Positions 42,473 through 51,163 of a DNA stretch of 64,000 nt are shown here, one piece after another. Each line of letters starts with the position of its first letter. Position 1 is the first letter of the stretch. The notes under the pieces are model-generated. The model was not told the DNA's origin and ran no database searches. It saw nothing but the letters and a program-made list of their open reading frames with translations. The stretch is taken from positions 34,223-98,222 of the forward strand of contig CACYSH010000024.1 in assembly GCA_902776945.1 (NCBI GenBank), read 5' to 3'. The DNA comes from an uncultured Ruminococcus sp. Its GTDB lineage: Bacteria > Bacillota > Clostridia > Oscillospirales > Ruminococcaceae. A program made the position numbers and the translations under genes.

Positions 42473-44806
42473 ATGAAAAAGAAAAGATCAATACTGACAG
42501 GGCGAATCATCGCGCTGATAACGGCGGTAATGCTCACGGGCTGCGCGGAGAACATCGACACCCGCGAAACATCGACCGCCGCGCCGCAGACAACGCAGAC
42601 CGTCACCGCTGCTGCGGAAACCTCTGCGGCTTCCGCAGCGCCGCCGCCCAGGAAAGAAACCGCTGCCGTCACGATTGCCGCAACAGCTGCCGCCGCTCCC
42701 ACGCCCCCCGAAAAGCCCGACCCCACCGCCGAGGTGTACGCGGCTGCAAAGCCCCTTGAAGGGCTGAAGCTCGTTCCCGCTTCAAAGCAGGGCGTTTACA
42801 AGCTGGTCGGTCTGCCCGAAAAGGAACCCGAGCTTGAATATCATCACGGAACGGTGGTGGCTTTCGAATGCGTCAAGACAGAATTAAAAATCAAGACCGA
42901 TAGTGAAGCTGACAGCGAAAGTGAAACCGAAAGCGAAAGTCAAGCTGACAGCGAAAGCAAAACCGACAACGATAGCCACGTTGACAGCGTAAGCAAAACC
43001 GAAAGCGAAAGCCAAACTGACAGCGAAAGCAAAACCGAAAGCGAAAGTCAAGCTGACAGCGAAAGCGAATCCGACGGCGAAAAAGAAGACGGCGGGCTTA
43101 TGCTCGAAACCTTCAACATAAGAATATACGATATGCAGAAGTCGCTTATTCTCGGCGAGACCGATTCGATTACTACGGGCTACTATCCCTACAACTGGGA
43201 GACCTGCGGCAGCTTTGACGACGGCTATTATTCCTGCATGGGAAACAAATTCCGGATAATGGACATCGGCATGAACGTCCGCAGCGAGTTCGAGCTGCCG
43301 TTAAGCAGCTGCACCCGCGTATGGGTCACGGACAGCGGCAGATTTATCCTGTGCAACAGCCGCCGCGGGCCCTCTTCGCTTTTCGACGCGGAAACGCAGA
43401 CCGAGATAAGCCTTTCGCGGAACGTAAAGGCGGCGGGCGTGATAAGCAAAAGCGGCGATACCTTCGAGATAATCACCGCCAAAGGCGAACGCTTCACCAT
43501 AACGGGCGGCGGCGAGGTAACTTCTCTCGGCATACTTGAGATACCCGCCTACTACCGCGAATCGCTCGCCGAACTGAGCGGCAGAGTGATAGACCTTGTG
43601 CCTTCGGGGCTGTGCGTAAGAGAACCCGCAGAAGGCACCGCGCTGCTCGCCGACAAGCTCCCCGAAAAGATAAGCTATATCATCGCCGCCACAAAAAGAT
43701 ATATCACCTACACGGGCGAAAACGGCAAGTCGCGGGTCATCGACCTCGAAGCGGGCAAGGTCTCCGAAGAGATAGGCAAGGGCAAATACGCCATGCGCGG
43801 TGACAGCCTTGACGATGATTTTATTTTCTATAACGGCAGCCGTTACTGCCTTGCGGTACCCTCCGAGCTTAAATACGAGCAGACCATAGGCACGACCGGG
43901 CTTGACCTGAAAACAGAGGAATATCTGCTGTACTTCCAGCCGCCGCAGCCCGACAGCGACCGTTCGGAGCAGCTTCTGGACGAGCTTCTCAACACCTACA
44001 ATGTGCGCGTGATGTTCGCCCCGATAGACGAGGACGTAAGCTACTGCGGCTACTACTGCAAGGCTTACAACGGCAGTCAGGCGGAAATACTGGAAGGGCT
44101 TAAGGATTTTCTCGCCCTGTCGCCGCCCGCCATACTTACCGAAGCGACGAAATTCGGCGCGGAAACGTGGATACTTATTTGCAGCACCATTGTTGACGAC
44201 CCCGAGCTTTCCTCATTCGGGGCGGCGGGATTCACGGCGGAGATAGGGCTTCACCCGTTTGTGGCGCTTGAAACTCCGCTTGACGAAAAGCAGGCAAAGG
44301 CGGCGGATCACCTGACGGAAAGCGAGCTGTACGAGCAGTTCAAAACGACTGTCACGAACAATTTTTCGCATGAGTTCATACACATTCTTGACAGAAACAC
44401 GACTGCGTTTCAGCTTGACGAATGGGATTCGCTTTCGCCCGACGACGCATATTTCAACAGCTACAATTCCGTAAGCGGCGACGAACGCTACATTCATCCT
44501 TCGGGCGAATTTGACGACAATGTTTATTTCACTGACATTTACGGCAGAGTGAACGAGCTGGAGGACAAGGCGCGTATCGGTGAAAACCTTTACTATGCGC
44601 GGCTGGAGGAGAAAAAGGCGGCGAGGGCAAAATTTGCGTGTTCGCGTTCGCTGTATGATAAGGCGGTGAAGCTGTGCGGGATACTGCGTGAGAATTACGA
44701 TTGTTTAGACGAAATACCGAAAGGCGAGTGGTATCTGGAAAAGCCGCTTCTCGGAAGCTATAAAGAGATGAAAAAGGCGTATATCAAGGAGAAAAACGGC
44801 GAATGA
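42473..44806 (+). CDS. Large lipoprotein with HExxH metallopeptidase motif
   Basis: The product has 777 residues. Signal peptide and lipobox MLTGC (Cys24) anchor it outside the membrane. A Thr/Ala/Pro-rich linker (25-90) is followed by a low-complexity Ser/Asp/Glu tract (142-207, units such as DSESKTESES). A beta-rich region (about 208-450) may be a propeller. The C-terminal domain has HEFIH at 633-637, and FTDIYGRVNELEDKARIGENL about 60 residues on offers a Glu as third zinc ligand, as in gluzincins. No exact family is recognised. GGAGAG precedes ATG. It follows the double-glycine peptides; whether it acts on them is unknown. Confidence 0.75.
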   Translation: MKKKRSILTGRIIALITAVMLTGCAENIDTRETSTAAPQTTQTVTAAAETSAASAAPPPRKETAAVTIAATAAAAPTPPEKPDPTAEVYAAAKPLEGLKLVPASKQGVYKLVGLPEKEPELEYHHGTVVAFECVKTELKIKTDSEADSESETESESQADSESKTDNDSHVDSVSKTESESQTDSESKTESESQADSESESDGEKEDGGLMLETFNIRIYDMQKSLILGETDSITTGYYPYNWETCGSFDDGYYSCMGNKFRIMDIGMNVRSEFELPLSSCTRVWVTDSGRFILCNSRRGPSSLFDAETQTEISLSRNVKAAGVISKSGDTFEIITAKGERFTITGGGEVTSLGILEIPAYYRESLAELSGRVIDLVPSGLCVREPAEGTALLADKLPEKISYIIAATKRYITYTGENGKSRVIDLEAGKVSEEIGKGKYAMRGDSLDDDFIFYNGSRYCLAVPSELKYEQTIGTTGLDLKTEEYLLYFQPPQPDSDRSEQLLDELLNTYNVRVMFAPIDEDVSYCGYYCKAYNGSQAEILEGLKDFLALSPPAILTEATKFGAETWILICSTIVDDPELSSFGAAGFTAEIGLHPFVALETPLDEKQAKAADHLTESELYEQFKTTVTNNFSHEFIHILDRNTTAFQLDEWDSLSPDDAYFNSYNSVSGDERYIHPSGEFDDNVYFTDIYGRVNELEDKARIGENLYYARLEEKKAARAKFACSRSLYDKAVKLCGILRENYDCLDEIPKGEWYLEKPLLGSYKEMKKAYIKEKNGE

Positions 44807-44808
44807 TA

Positions 44809-44953
44809 TATACTGCCCTCTATTCCAGATGCCACAATATATTCGCAAAACCGGGTTTTATGAAGCGGCGGGGGATTTCTCCCGCCGTTTCCATAATAAG
44901 GCATTATCTGACAGCGCTTATTTATGCAATTTGACGAAAACGCTCATTTATAG
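44809..44953. repeat. Remnant repeat ends
   Basis: TATACTGCCCTCTATTCCAG (44809-44828) matches one end of the element at 12320, but no partner end is found. A right end GCTCATTTATAG of the CTATAAATGAGC family lies at 44942-44953, just before a promoter. Confidence 0.6.
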
Positions 44954-44961
44954 TTATTACG

Positions 44962-44990
44962 TTGACATGACCGCAACTATGTGGTATAAT
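44962..44990 (+). promoter_or_regulatory. Consensus sigma-A promoter of membrane protein gene
   Basis: TTGACA, 17 bp, TATAAT, 25 bp before the start codon. Confidence 0.85.
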
Positions 44991-45015
44991 TAAAACAGAA
45001 AAGGAGGCACCCGTT

Positions 45016-45813
45016 TTGGAGGAATATCTTTTACCCGACGATCAATACGTCGGCTTTGAACGGCGCAGATTCACAACAAGCCGTCTATGGTATGCGGCAC
45101 TTATCCCGCTATTCGGCATTTTCATCGAGATCTACGCCAATTCCATGCCGCTCGGGCTTCTCGTATGGATAACGGCGCTTATCTCCGCGCCCGCGGCTTG
45201 CCTGCTCGACAGACGCTACATCAAAAAAATGGGTGCCGATACAAGCAGCCTGAAAACGGCTTACACAATACTGCCGCCGCTTTATATCTTTAAAAGAACA
45301 AAGCTCACGGGAGATTCGCGGGTCAGCGGTATTGTTTGGTGCATGATGCTTGTCTACGCGCTGATAATGAACGGCTTCACAAGGAATCTCACGATGAATG
45401 AGATCTCGATCACGCAGTATATCTCGGAGACTTACTGGAGCCGCATTGAGGAAACGGCGGAAATCTACTGCGACAAGTCGGTGAACGAAACGCTCGAAGA
45501 GCTTTCGGGCGGCAGTCTCACATGGAGCGGCAGCCGCGCAAAGGACTGTCTTAAAGTAGAATGTACGGGAGAAAACGGCTTTTCGGCGGATTTCACGATA
45601 GATTATGACGGTTACATTGCGGGAAACCGGCATTTGGACAAGCTGACTTTCGAAGGAAATACCTTAGACGGCGCAGCGGCGGCGGAGCTTATAGAGGAAA
45701 AATTCGGCAAAAAAGACGACGAAAGCGAAGCGCCGACGGAAAGCGTCCCCGCTGAGGAAGGCTCTTCCGATGATGATTCGGCAGCGGCAGAGGACGAAAG
45801 CGCGGCGGCGTGA
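45016..45813 (+). CDS. Unknown membrane protein with exported C-terminal domain
   Basis: The product has 265 residues. Three hydrophobic segments (about 24-42, 44-64, 103-121) are followed by a polar domain (residues 130-235) that contains SGGSLTWSGSRAKDCLKVECT and ADFTIDYDGYI, and an acidic tail rich in Ser, Asp and Ala. TTG 45016 is the start, with AGGAGG eight bases before it. It is a single gene with its own promoter. No family is recognised. Confidence 0.75.
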   Translation: MEEYLLPDDQYVGFERRRFTTSRLWYAALIPLFGIFIEIYANSMPLGLLVWITALISAPAACLLDRRYIKKMGADTSSLKTAYTILPPLYIFKRTKLTGDSRVSGIVWCMMLVYALIMNGFTRNLTMNEISITQYISETYWSRIEETAEIYCDKSVNETLEELSGGSLTWSGSRAKDCLKVECTGENGFSADFTIDYDGYIAGNRHLDKLTFEGNTLDGAAAAELIEEKFGKKDDESEAPTESVPAEEGSSDDDSAAAEDESAAA

Positions 45814-45839
45814 TATGTAAAATGAGCGTTTGTCGGCGC

Positions 45840-46070
45840 TATCTATCAATTACAATTGTAGGGCGGGGGCTTGCCCCATACGCACTAACCTATTCTAAAA
45901 TGCCGTAAAAATCGCGATTTTGTGGGCGATGCAATACAAATTGTAGGGGCGCACCGGCGTGTGCGCCCGCCAATAGGCACGTTGTTTCCGAACGGGCGCA
46001 CACATAGGTGCGCCCCTACATAAAATCGGTATAATGTGGTGGGGACTTGCCCCCGCCCTACACGATCAAC
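45840..46070. repeat. GC-rich palindromic repeat block
   Basis: GTAGGGGCGCACC and GGTGCGCCCCTAC face each other at about 45951-46020, between GGGCGGGGGCTTGCCCC-type words at 45863 and 46041. No gene is seen in this 313-bp gap. The promoter of the two-component operon must lie at its right end but is not clear. Confidence 0.6.
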
Positions 46071-46126
46071 GAACAATTATTTGCTTGCCGAATCAATAAT
46101 ATTTTTTATAAAGGGTGTGACATATC

Positions 46127-46807
46127 ATGAGATTACTTCTCGCAGAGGACGAAAAGGAGCTTTCAAACGCGCTTACCGCCGTTCTGAAAGTGAACAATTA
46201 TTCGGTCGATCCCGTTTATAACGGCACCGACGCGCTTGCTTACGCTTCGGCGGATAACTATGACGGTATCATAATGGACATTATGATGCCGGGTATGTCG
46301 GGTCTTGACGTGCTTAAAGAAATTCGGCGCAAGGGCAACGGTATCCCCGTTCTGCTGCTTACCGCCCGCAGCGAGCTTGAAGATAAAGTCACCGGGCTTG
46401 ACGCGGGCGCAGACGACTACCTCACCAAGCCTTTCGCCATGAAAGAACTGCTCGCCCGCGTCCGCGCCATGACGAGAAGAATTTCTGAAGCCGCGCCCTC
46501 CGACGACCTGCGCTTCGGCGACATAACCCTTAAACGCTCCACTTTCGAGCTGACGGGGCCGAAAGGCTCGCTGCGGCTCGGCAGCAAGGAATATCAGCTG
46601 CTTGAATACATGATGCAGAACCCGAATATGCTCATCTCCACCGAGCGTTTTATGGAAAAAATATGGGGCTACGACAGCGATGCGGAAATAAACGTCGTGT
46701 GGGTGTACATCTCATACGTTCGCAAAAGACTTGCTTCGGTAGGCTCCGCCGTGACGATAAGGGCGGCTCGCGGGGCAGGTTACAGTCTGGAGTACAAAAA
46801 TGCTTAA
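46127..46807 (+). CDS. OmpR/PhoB-type response regulator
   Basis: The product has 226 residues. The receiver domain has the acidic pair AEDE (7-10), the phospho-acceptor in IIMDIMMPG (D51) and the Lys in YLTKPFAMKELLAR. The C-terminal winged helix (about 127-226) binds DNA (SKEYQLLEYMM; WVYISYVRKRL). AGGGTG precedes ATG. It overlaps the histidine kinase by 8 bases, so the two form one operon. The signal and targets are unknown. Confidence 0.96.
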   Translation: MRLLLAEDEKELSNALTAVLKVNNYSVDPVYNGTDALAYASADNYDGIIMDIMMPGMSGLDVLKEIRRKGNGIPVLLLTARSELEDKVTGLDAGADDYLTKPFAMKELLARVRAMTRRISEAAPSDDLRFGDITLKRSTFELTGPKGSLRLGSKEYQLLEYMMQNPNMLISTERFMEKIWGYDSDAEINVVWVYISYVRKRLASVGSAVTIRAARGAGYSLEYKNA

Positions 46808-48071
46808 AAAACTCAGCTTTCGCTTTTCGGCGGCGGCTATCGGCACGCTTTTCTTTATCGAGCTGGTCATGATACTTTTCATCAACGGCTTCAACTTCCG
46901 CGAGACCCTGCGGCAGACTGACGACACGCTGGCGCTTCTTGTGGAAAACGGCGGCAAGCTGCCCGATATTCGCGCAATGCCGCCCTTCGGTATGCGCGGC
47001 GAATTTCAGCCCGACAACCGCGCCGACCGCGAATGGAGATATACCATGCGTTATTTCAGCGCACGCACCGACGGCTTTATCACCGTGTACAATACGCTGA
47101 ATATCGCAACGGTCGAGCTTGATACAGTCGAGGAATACGCAGAGGACGTTTTCTCACGCGAGGATTTCAAGGGCTTTTATAACGGAATGAATTTCCGCTG
47201 TCAGGTCAAGACCTTCAATGACGGCTCGCGGCTTGCGGTATTCTGCGACTTTTCGACCGCCGCGCAGAGCTTCGGCAGAGTGGCAAAGCTCTCGGCGGGT
47301 ATCTCGCTGGGGCTGCTTGCGGTGTTCTCGGTGATAATCGTGCTGCTTTCAAAGCGCGTGGTCAAGCCCGTTATCGAGAATCAGGAAAAGCAGGCGAGGT
47401 TCATCACCGACGCGGGACACGAGCTTAAAACGCCGCTTGCGATAATCCGCGCCAACACCGAGGTCATCGAAATGACCTCGGGCGAAAGCGAGTGGACGCG
47501 CAGCACAATAAATCAGACCGACCGCTTAAACGACCTTTTGCAGAGAATGTTAATGCTTGCCAAAAGCAGTGAGAGCAGCAGTTTCAGCTTTGCGGAGCTT
47601 GACCTGACGGCGCTGGCGCGTAAGCTGGCGGACGATTTCGAGACCTACTGCAACGCCGAGAACAAGCCTCTTGAAGCGAACATTGCGGAGGGCGTTATCG
47701 TGAACGGCGACGCTAAAATGCTTGATATGCTGCTTTCAACGCTTTTAGAAAATGCTGTCAAGTACGGCAAGCCCGAAAATCCGATAGGGCTTTCATTGGC
47801 GGAGAGCGGCAAGTATCTGACGCTTGAGGTCACGAATCTTTGCTCCGACCCGCCGCAGGGGGATACAAGGCTTTTGTTCGACCGTTTTTATCGCGGGGAT
47901 TCGTCCCGCACGAGGGAGACAGGCGGCAGTGGTATCGGATTGTCGATAGCGAAGATGATAACCGAAGCGCATAAAGGTAAGATAGCGTGTAATGTTGAAG
48001 GTGAAAGGGTGACGTTCACGGTAAGGCTGCCGAAGGAGACCCATGTGAAAGCCGGATTCATTGCAAAGTGA
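46800..48071 (+). CDS. Sensor histidine kinase
   Basis: The product has 423 residues. A first membrane helix lies at about 12-32 and a second at 166-184, with an extracytoplasmic sensor domain between. The H-box is FITDAGHELKTPLAII (H207), then the N-box near LLENAVKYG, and the G-boxes SGIGLSIAKMI. It phosphorylates the response regulator encoded just before. The HAMP linker is short or absent. The C-terminal end lies next to a repeat block. Confidence 0.95.
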   Translation: MLKKLSFRFSAAAIGTLFFIELVMILFINGFNFRETLRQTDDTLALLVENGGKLPDIRAMPPFGMRGEFQPDNRADREWRYTMRYFSARTDGFITVYNTLNIATVELDTVEEYAEDVFSREDFKGFYNGMNFRCQVKTFNDGSRLAVFCDFSTAAQSFGRVAKLSAGISLGLLAVFSVIIVLLSKRVVKPVIENQEKQARFITDAGHELKTPLAIIRANTEVIEMTSGESEWTRSTINQTDRLNDLLQRMLMLAKSSESSSFSFAELDLTALARKLADDFETYCNAENKPLEANIAEGVIVNGDAKMLDMLLSTLLENAVKYGKPENPIGLSLAESGKYLTLEVTNLCSDPPQGDTRLLFDRFYRGDSSRTRETGGSGIGLSIAKMITEAHKGKIACNVEGERVTFTVRLPKETHVKAGFIAK

Positions 48072-48076
48072 AGGCA

Positions 48077-48400
48077 AACCAAAAGAAAAAAGCGCAAAGT
48101 GAGGGCAAACCAAAAGTCTTAGGAAGGGGTTGGCACGAACGAGTTCGTGCAGGGATAACCCTTCTTCTTGCACGAACTTGTTCGTGCAAAGGGTCTTCCC
48201 CCACAAAAGCCGGCGGCATCAGCAAGTTTACGGAAAAGAGAAGACGTTAAGTCCAAAATTAAAATCGGCAATTTCGAGAAATAGTAACAAAAACAAGCAA
48301 AGTGAATAAATCTGCATAACGTGACGGAAACAAGTAAATTGCCGATTTTAATTTGCGAAAGAGCGCAGCGATTTTCGCAAACGAATTGCGCGAAGGTCAA
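48077..48400. repeat. Copy 4 of the 19-bp-stem repeat, inverted
   Basis: The arms lie at 48256-48274 and 48336-48354, in the opposite orientation to copies 1-3. The palindromes GCACGAACGAGTTCGTGC (48133) and GCACGAACTTGTTCGTGC (48170) are inserted into the hairpin that copies 1 and 2 show without insertion. Confidence 0.8.
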
Positions 48401-48770
48401 AAAAATCGCAGCGGTTGGGAAAATCGTGCCGACAAGCGGCGGGGGCAATTCACGGACGCGCAATGCGCGCCCCTACAAAGCATTGCAACCCCGTGAGGAT
48501 TTGCGGCGCAGGCGGCGGGGACAAGCCCCCGCCGCACAATCCCGCGCTCTGCCCCACCGTAAAGAAAGTGCAGGGCGCACAGACCGCTCGTTCGCTCCGC
48601 TCACTTCGCACAAAGGAAGGCAGCCGCACGCTTGTTTGCGAGGGCGGTAAACTTACGAGCGTGCGGCTGATTTAAATGGGGGCGCTGCCCCCAAGCCCAC
48701 GCAAGGGGCGAAGCCCCTTGACCCCGGTTCCGCTTCGCGGTTTTCTGCATTGCAAGCCCCTTGACCCCTT
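48401..48770. repeat. GC-rich repeat block
   Basis: It contains GACGCGCAATGCGCGCCCC at 48455, GGGGACAAGCCCCCGCC at 48517, and a block from 48560 to 48745 that is the inverted relative of 16516-16710 (GGGGCGAAGCCCCTTGACC). No gene is seen. Confidence 0.6.
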
Positions 48771-48793
48771 TTCGCTCTTTTAGGAGAATAATA

Positions 48794-49861
48794 ATGATAT
48801 TTAAACTCACTTGCCCCTCGTTCGGGAGATATTTCAATGTCCCCTGCCGCTCGGTGGAGGGCTTCATCAAAACCGCCGACGGGGATTTTTTCAAAATACT
48901 GCTCTGCGCTCTCTGCTCGGACAGCCCGTACCTCGACAGCGAGGAACTTTCGGCACGGGCGGGAGTTTCCCCCGAAACGGCGGGCGACGCGCTGCTTTTC
49001 TGGATGTCGAACGGCGTGCTTTATGCCGAACCTGCCTCCGGCGACGCACCCGCCGTAATGCCCGCAGCGTTACCGACAATGACCCCGGTGATAACGCCTG
49101 TGATGTCTCCCGCAGCAGCAACGCCTTCGACCGCCAACAATTCGACCGAAAGCGCCGACAAGCCCGAAAAGAAACCGCCTGCGAAGATAGTATTAAAGTA
49201 TTCAAACAAGGAGCTTGCCGATAAAGCCGCCGAAAACCACGAGATCGCCGCGCTTTACGAGCAGGTGCAGCGCGTTCTGGGGCGCACGGTCAACCCCAGC
49301 GAGCTTTCCGTATTTGTGAGCCTGTACGAATACTACGGCTTTTCGGTGCCTTCGATAATCATTCTGACCCAGTACGCACACGATGCGGGCAAGGGCAAGG
49401 TACGCTATATCGAGACCGTCGCCCGCGACTGGTTCGACCGCGGTATAACCGAATATCCCGACATCGAGCAGGAAATAAGCAGGCTCACCGAATATGATAA
49501 GTTCGAAACAAAGATCAAAAGGCTGCTGCATCTTGATGTGCGGCTGACCCCGCAAATGTCAAAGATACTCTCAAGCTGGGCGGAATGGGGATTTTCAGAC
49601 GAGATGATCGAGCTTGCCGACGAAAAATGCCGCAACGCCATAATGCGCACCGATCTGAAATACATGAACGGAATTTTGAAGAACTGGCACGAAAACGGGA
49701 TAAAAACTCCCGATGACGCAGCCGAACAGGACAGCAGCTACGCAGAAAGAAAAAAAGGCTCCGACGACAACGGGGACAGCTCGTTCAGCATCGACGAGTG
49801 GTATATTCAGGCGGGCAGCTACGACCCCGAAAAGATCGGCTTCAAGGAGGATGACGAATAA
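48794..49861 (+). CDS. DnaD-domain replication initiation protein
   Basis: The product has 355 residues. An N-terminal winged-helix-like part (about 30-80, LCALCSDSPYLDSEELSARAGVS) is joined by a Pro/Ala/Thr linker (90-140) to two DnaD-type helical domains (ALYEQVQRVLGRTVNPSEL; IETVARDWFDRGITEY). It helps remodel DNA and load the helicase at replication start. ATG 48794 follows AGGAG; an upstream in-frame ATG at 48761 has none. It is two bases from the helicase-loader gene, the usual clostridial pair. Confidence 0.9.
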   Translation: MIFKLTCPSFGRYFNVPCRSVEGFIKTADGDFFKILLCALCSDSPYLDSEELSARAGVSPETAGDALLFWMSNGVLYAEPASGDAPAVMPAALPTMTPVITPVMSPAAATPSTANNSTESADKPEKKPPAKIVLKYSNKELADKAAENHEIAALYEQVQRVLGRTVNPSELSVFVSLYEYYGFSVPSIIILTQYAHDAGKGKVRYIETVARDWFDRGITEYPDIEQEISRLTEYDKFETKIKRLLHLDVRLTPQMSKILSSWAEWGFSDEMIELADEKCRNAIMRTDLKYMNGILKNWHENGIKTPDDAAEQDSSYAERKKGSDDNGDSSFSIDEWYIQAGSYDPEKIGFKEDDE

Positions 49862-49863
49862 CC

Positions 49864-50847
49864 ATGAAATACACCGAAAGAGCTTCGGAGCTTGCCGCAA
49901 GGGAGATAGAATCCCGCAGAACGGCGGCTCTCGAAGAACAGCGCCTGCGCGAGCTGGAGGTCTCCGAAAATATGCCCGAAGTAAGCAGACTTCGCACGCA
50001 GCTCCGCGATAACTACATAAAGATAATAAAGCTCGTGGCTTCGCACGACAGCCACGCCGCCGAGACCGCCGCAAAAATACGCGAGGACAGCCTTTCCAAA
50101 TCCGAAAGCATAGCGATAATGCTCGAAAAAGAAAAAGGCGACCCAAAATATCTCGAACCGAAATTCACCTGCCCGAAATGCTCCGACACGGGGTACGTTG
50201 ACGGTATCCGCTGCGAGTGCTTAGAGCAGCTGCTGATGAAATATTCGCTTGAGGAAATGAGCAGCGGTTCGGCGATAAGGCTGCACGATTTCAACGAATT
50301 TCGCGCCGATTTCTACCCGCCCGGCGAAATTCGCGAGCGCATGGTAAAGAACTGGACAATGTTTATGAATTATTGTCAGGAATTTGGCGGCACGAGTACG
50401 AAGCGTTCCATGCTTTTCATGGGCGAGACAGGGCTTGGCAAGACGTTTTTCTCATCGTGCATCGTGAAGCGGCTCGGAGATATGGGAATATCTGCGGCAT
50501 TCATGTCGGCGTTCGATATGCTGAGGACGCTTGAAGGCGAGCATTTCGGGCGCGTTGAGGGCGACACTATGGAACATCTGCTGACAGCGCCGCTTCTCGT
50601 CATAGACGATCTTGGCGCGGAGCCTTCCGGTTCGAAATATTACAACACGTTCCTTTACAATATCATCAACGGCAGAAGTAACCGTATGCTGCCGACGATC
50701 GCTTCGACGAATCTTACTCCCGATAAGATAAAATCGCGGTATGGGAACCGGATCGCCTCGCGTATGCTGAGTGAGTTTTTGCCGGTGCTTTTCCGCGGGA
50801 ATGATATTCGGCAAAAGAAGTCGGCGCAGAGGATATATAATGCGTGA
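49864..50847 (+). CDS. DnaC/DnaI-like helicase loader ATPase
   Basis: The product has 327 residues. The N-terminal coiled region is followed by a zinc-binding motif CPKC and CEC (C103, C106, C117, C119), a Walker A GETGLGKT (187-194) and a Walker B LLVIDDLGAE (D248, D249). The AAA+ domain loads the replicative helicase DnaB/DnaC. It overlaps nothing but follows dnaD by two bases, with GGAGG inside the end of dnaD. The IstB-like form also occurs in transposons, but the pairing with dnaD and the zinc motif favour the chromosomal loader. Confidence 0.93.
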   Translation: MKYTERASELAAREIESRRTAALEEQRLRELEVSENMPEVSRLRTQLRDNYIKIIKLVASHDSHAAETAAKIREDSLSKSESIAIMLEKEKGDPKYLEPKFTCPKCSDTGYVDGIRCECLEQLLMKYSLEEMSSGSAIRLHDFNEFRADFYPPGEIRERMVKNWTMFMNYCQEFGGTSTKRSMLFMGETGLGKTFFSSCIVKRLGDMGISAAFMSAFDMLRTLEGEHFGRVEGDTMEHLLTAPLLVIDDLGAEPSGSKYYNTFLYNIINGRSNRMLPTIASTNLTPDKIKSRYGNRIASRMLSEFLPVLFRGNDIRQKKSAQRIYNA

Positions 50848-50931
50848 TATTTACGGTAAAGTGGGCGACAATGTTATTTGTAATGTAGGGGCGCATCTGC
50901 GTGTGCGCCCGTGAGTCAATATGCAAAACGC

Positions 50932-50974
50932 AAAAAGCGCTTTCCCTTTGTGCAGGGAGAGCGCTTTGTTTTTG
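50932..50974 (+). terminator. Terminator of dnaD/loader operon
   Basis: AAAGCGCTTTCCCT and AGGGAGAGCGCTTT pair around TTGTGC, followed by GTTTTTG. Confidence 0.82.
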
Positions 50975-50980
50975 TTATGG

Positions 50981-51160
50981 TATAGTAAACGACATAAATA
51001 ATTGTTCAATTGTTCGTTGATTGTGTAGGGCGGGGGCTTGCCCCCATTTGCATTAACCTAATTCAAAGTCATTGAAAATACGGAGATTTCGGGGTTGCAC
51101 GGGCGGGAGCAATCCCCGCCCTACACAATTAAATCACAAATTTTAATGTCGTTTACTATA
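50981..51160. mobile_element. MITE-like element, TATAGTAAACGACAT family
   Basis: The 180-bp element has perfect 15-bp inverted ends, TATAGTAAACGACAT and ATGTCGTTTACTATA. It carries GC-rich hairpins inside. The final 46 bp recur at 56465-56510 with one change. It ends four bases from the radical SAM stop. TA at both tips again suggests TA-targeting transposition. Confidence 0.75.
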
Positions 51161-51163
51161 ATA

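Noticed and set aside
49864-50847. IstB transposition protein
   Set aside because: The zinc motif and the adjoining dnaD gene fit a helicase loader, and no istA-like transposase or insertion ends are present.
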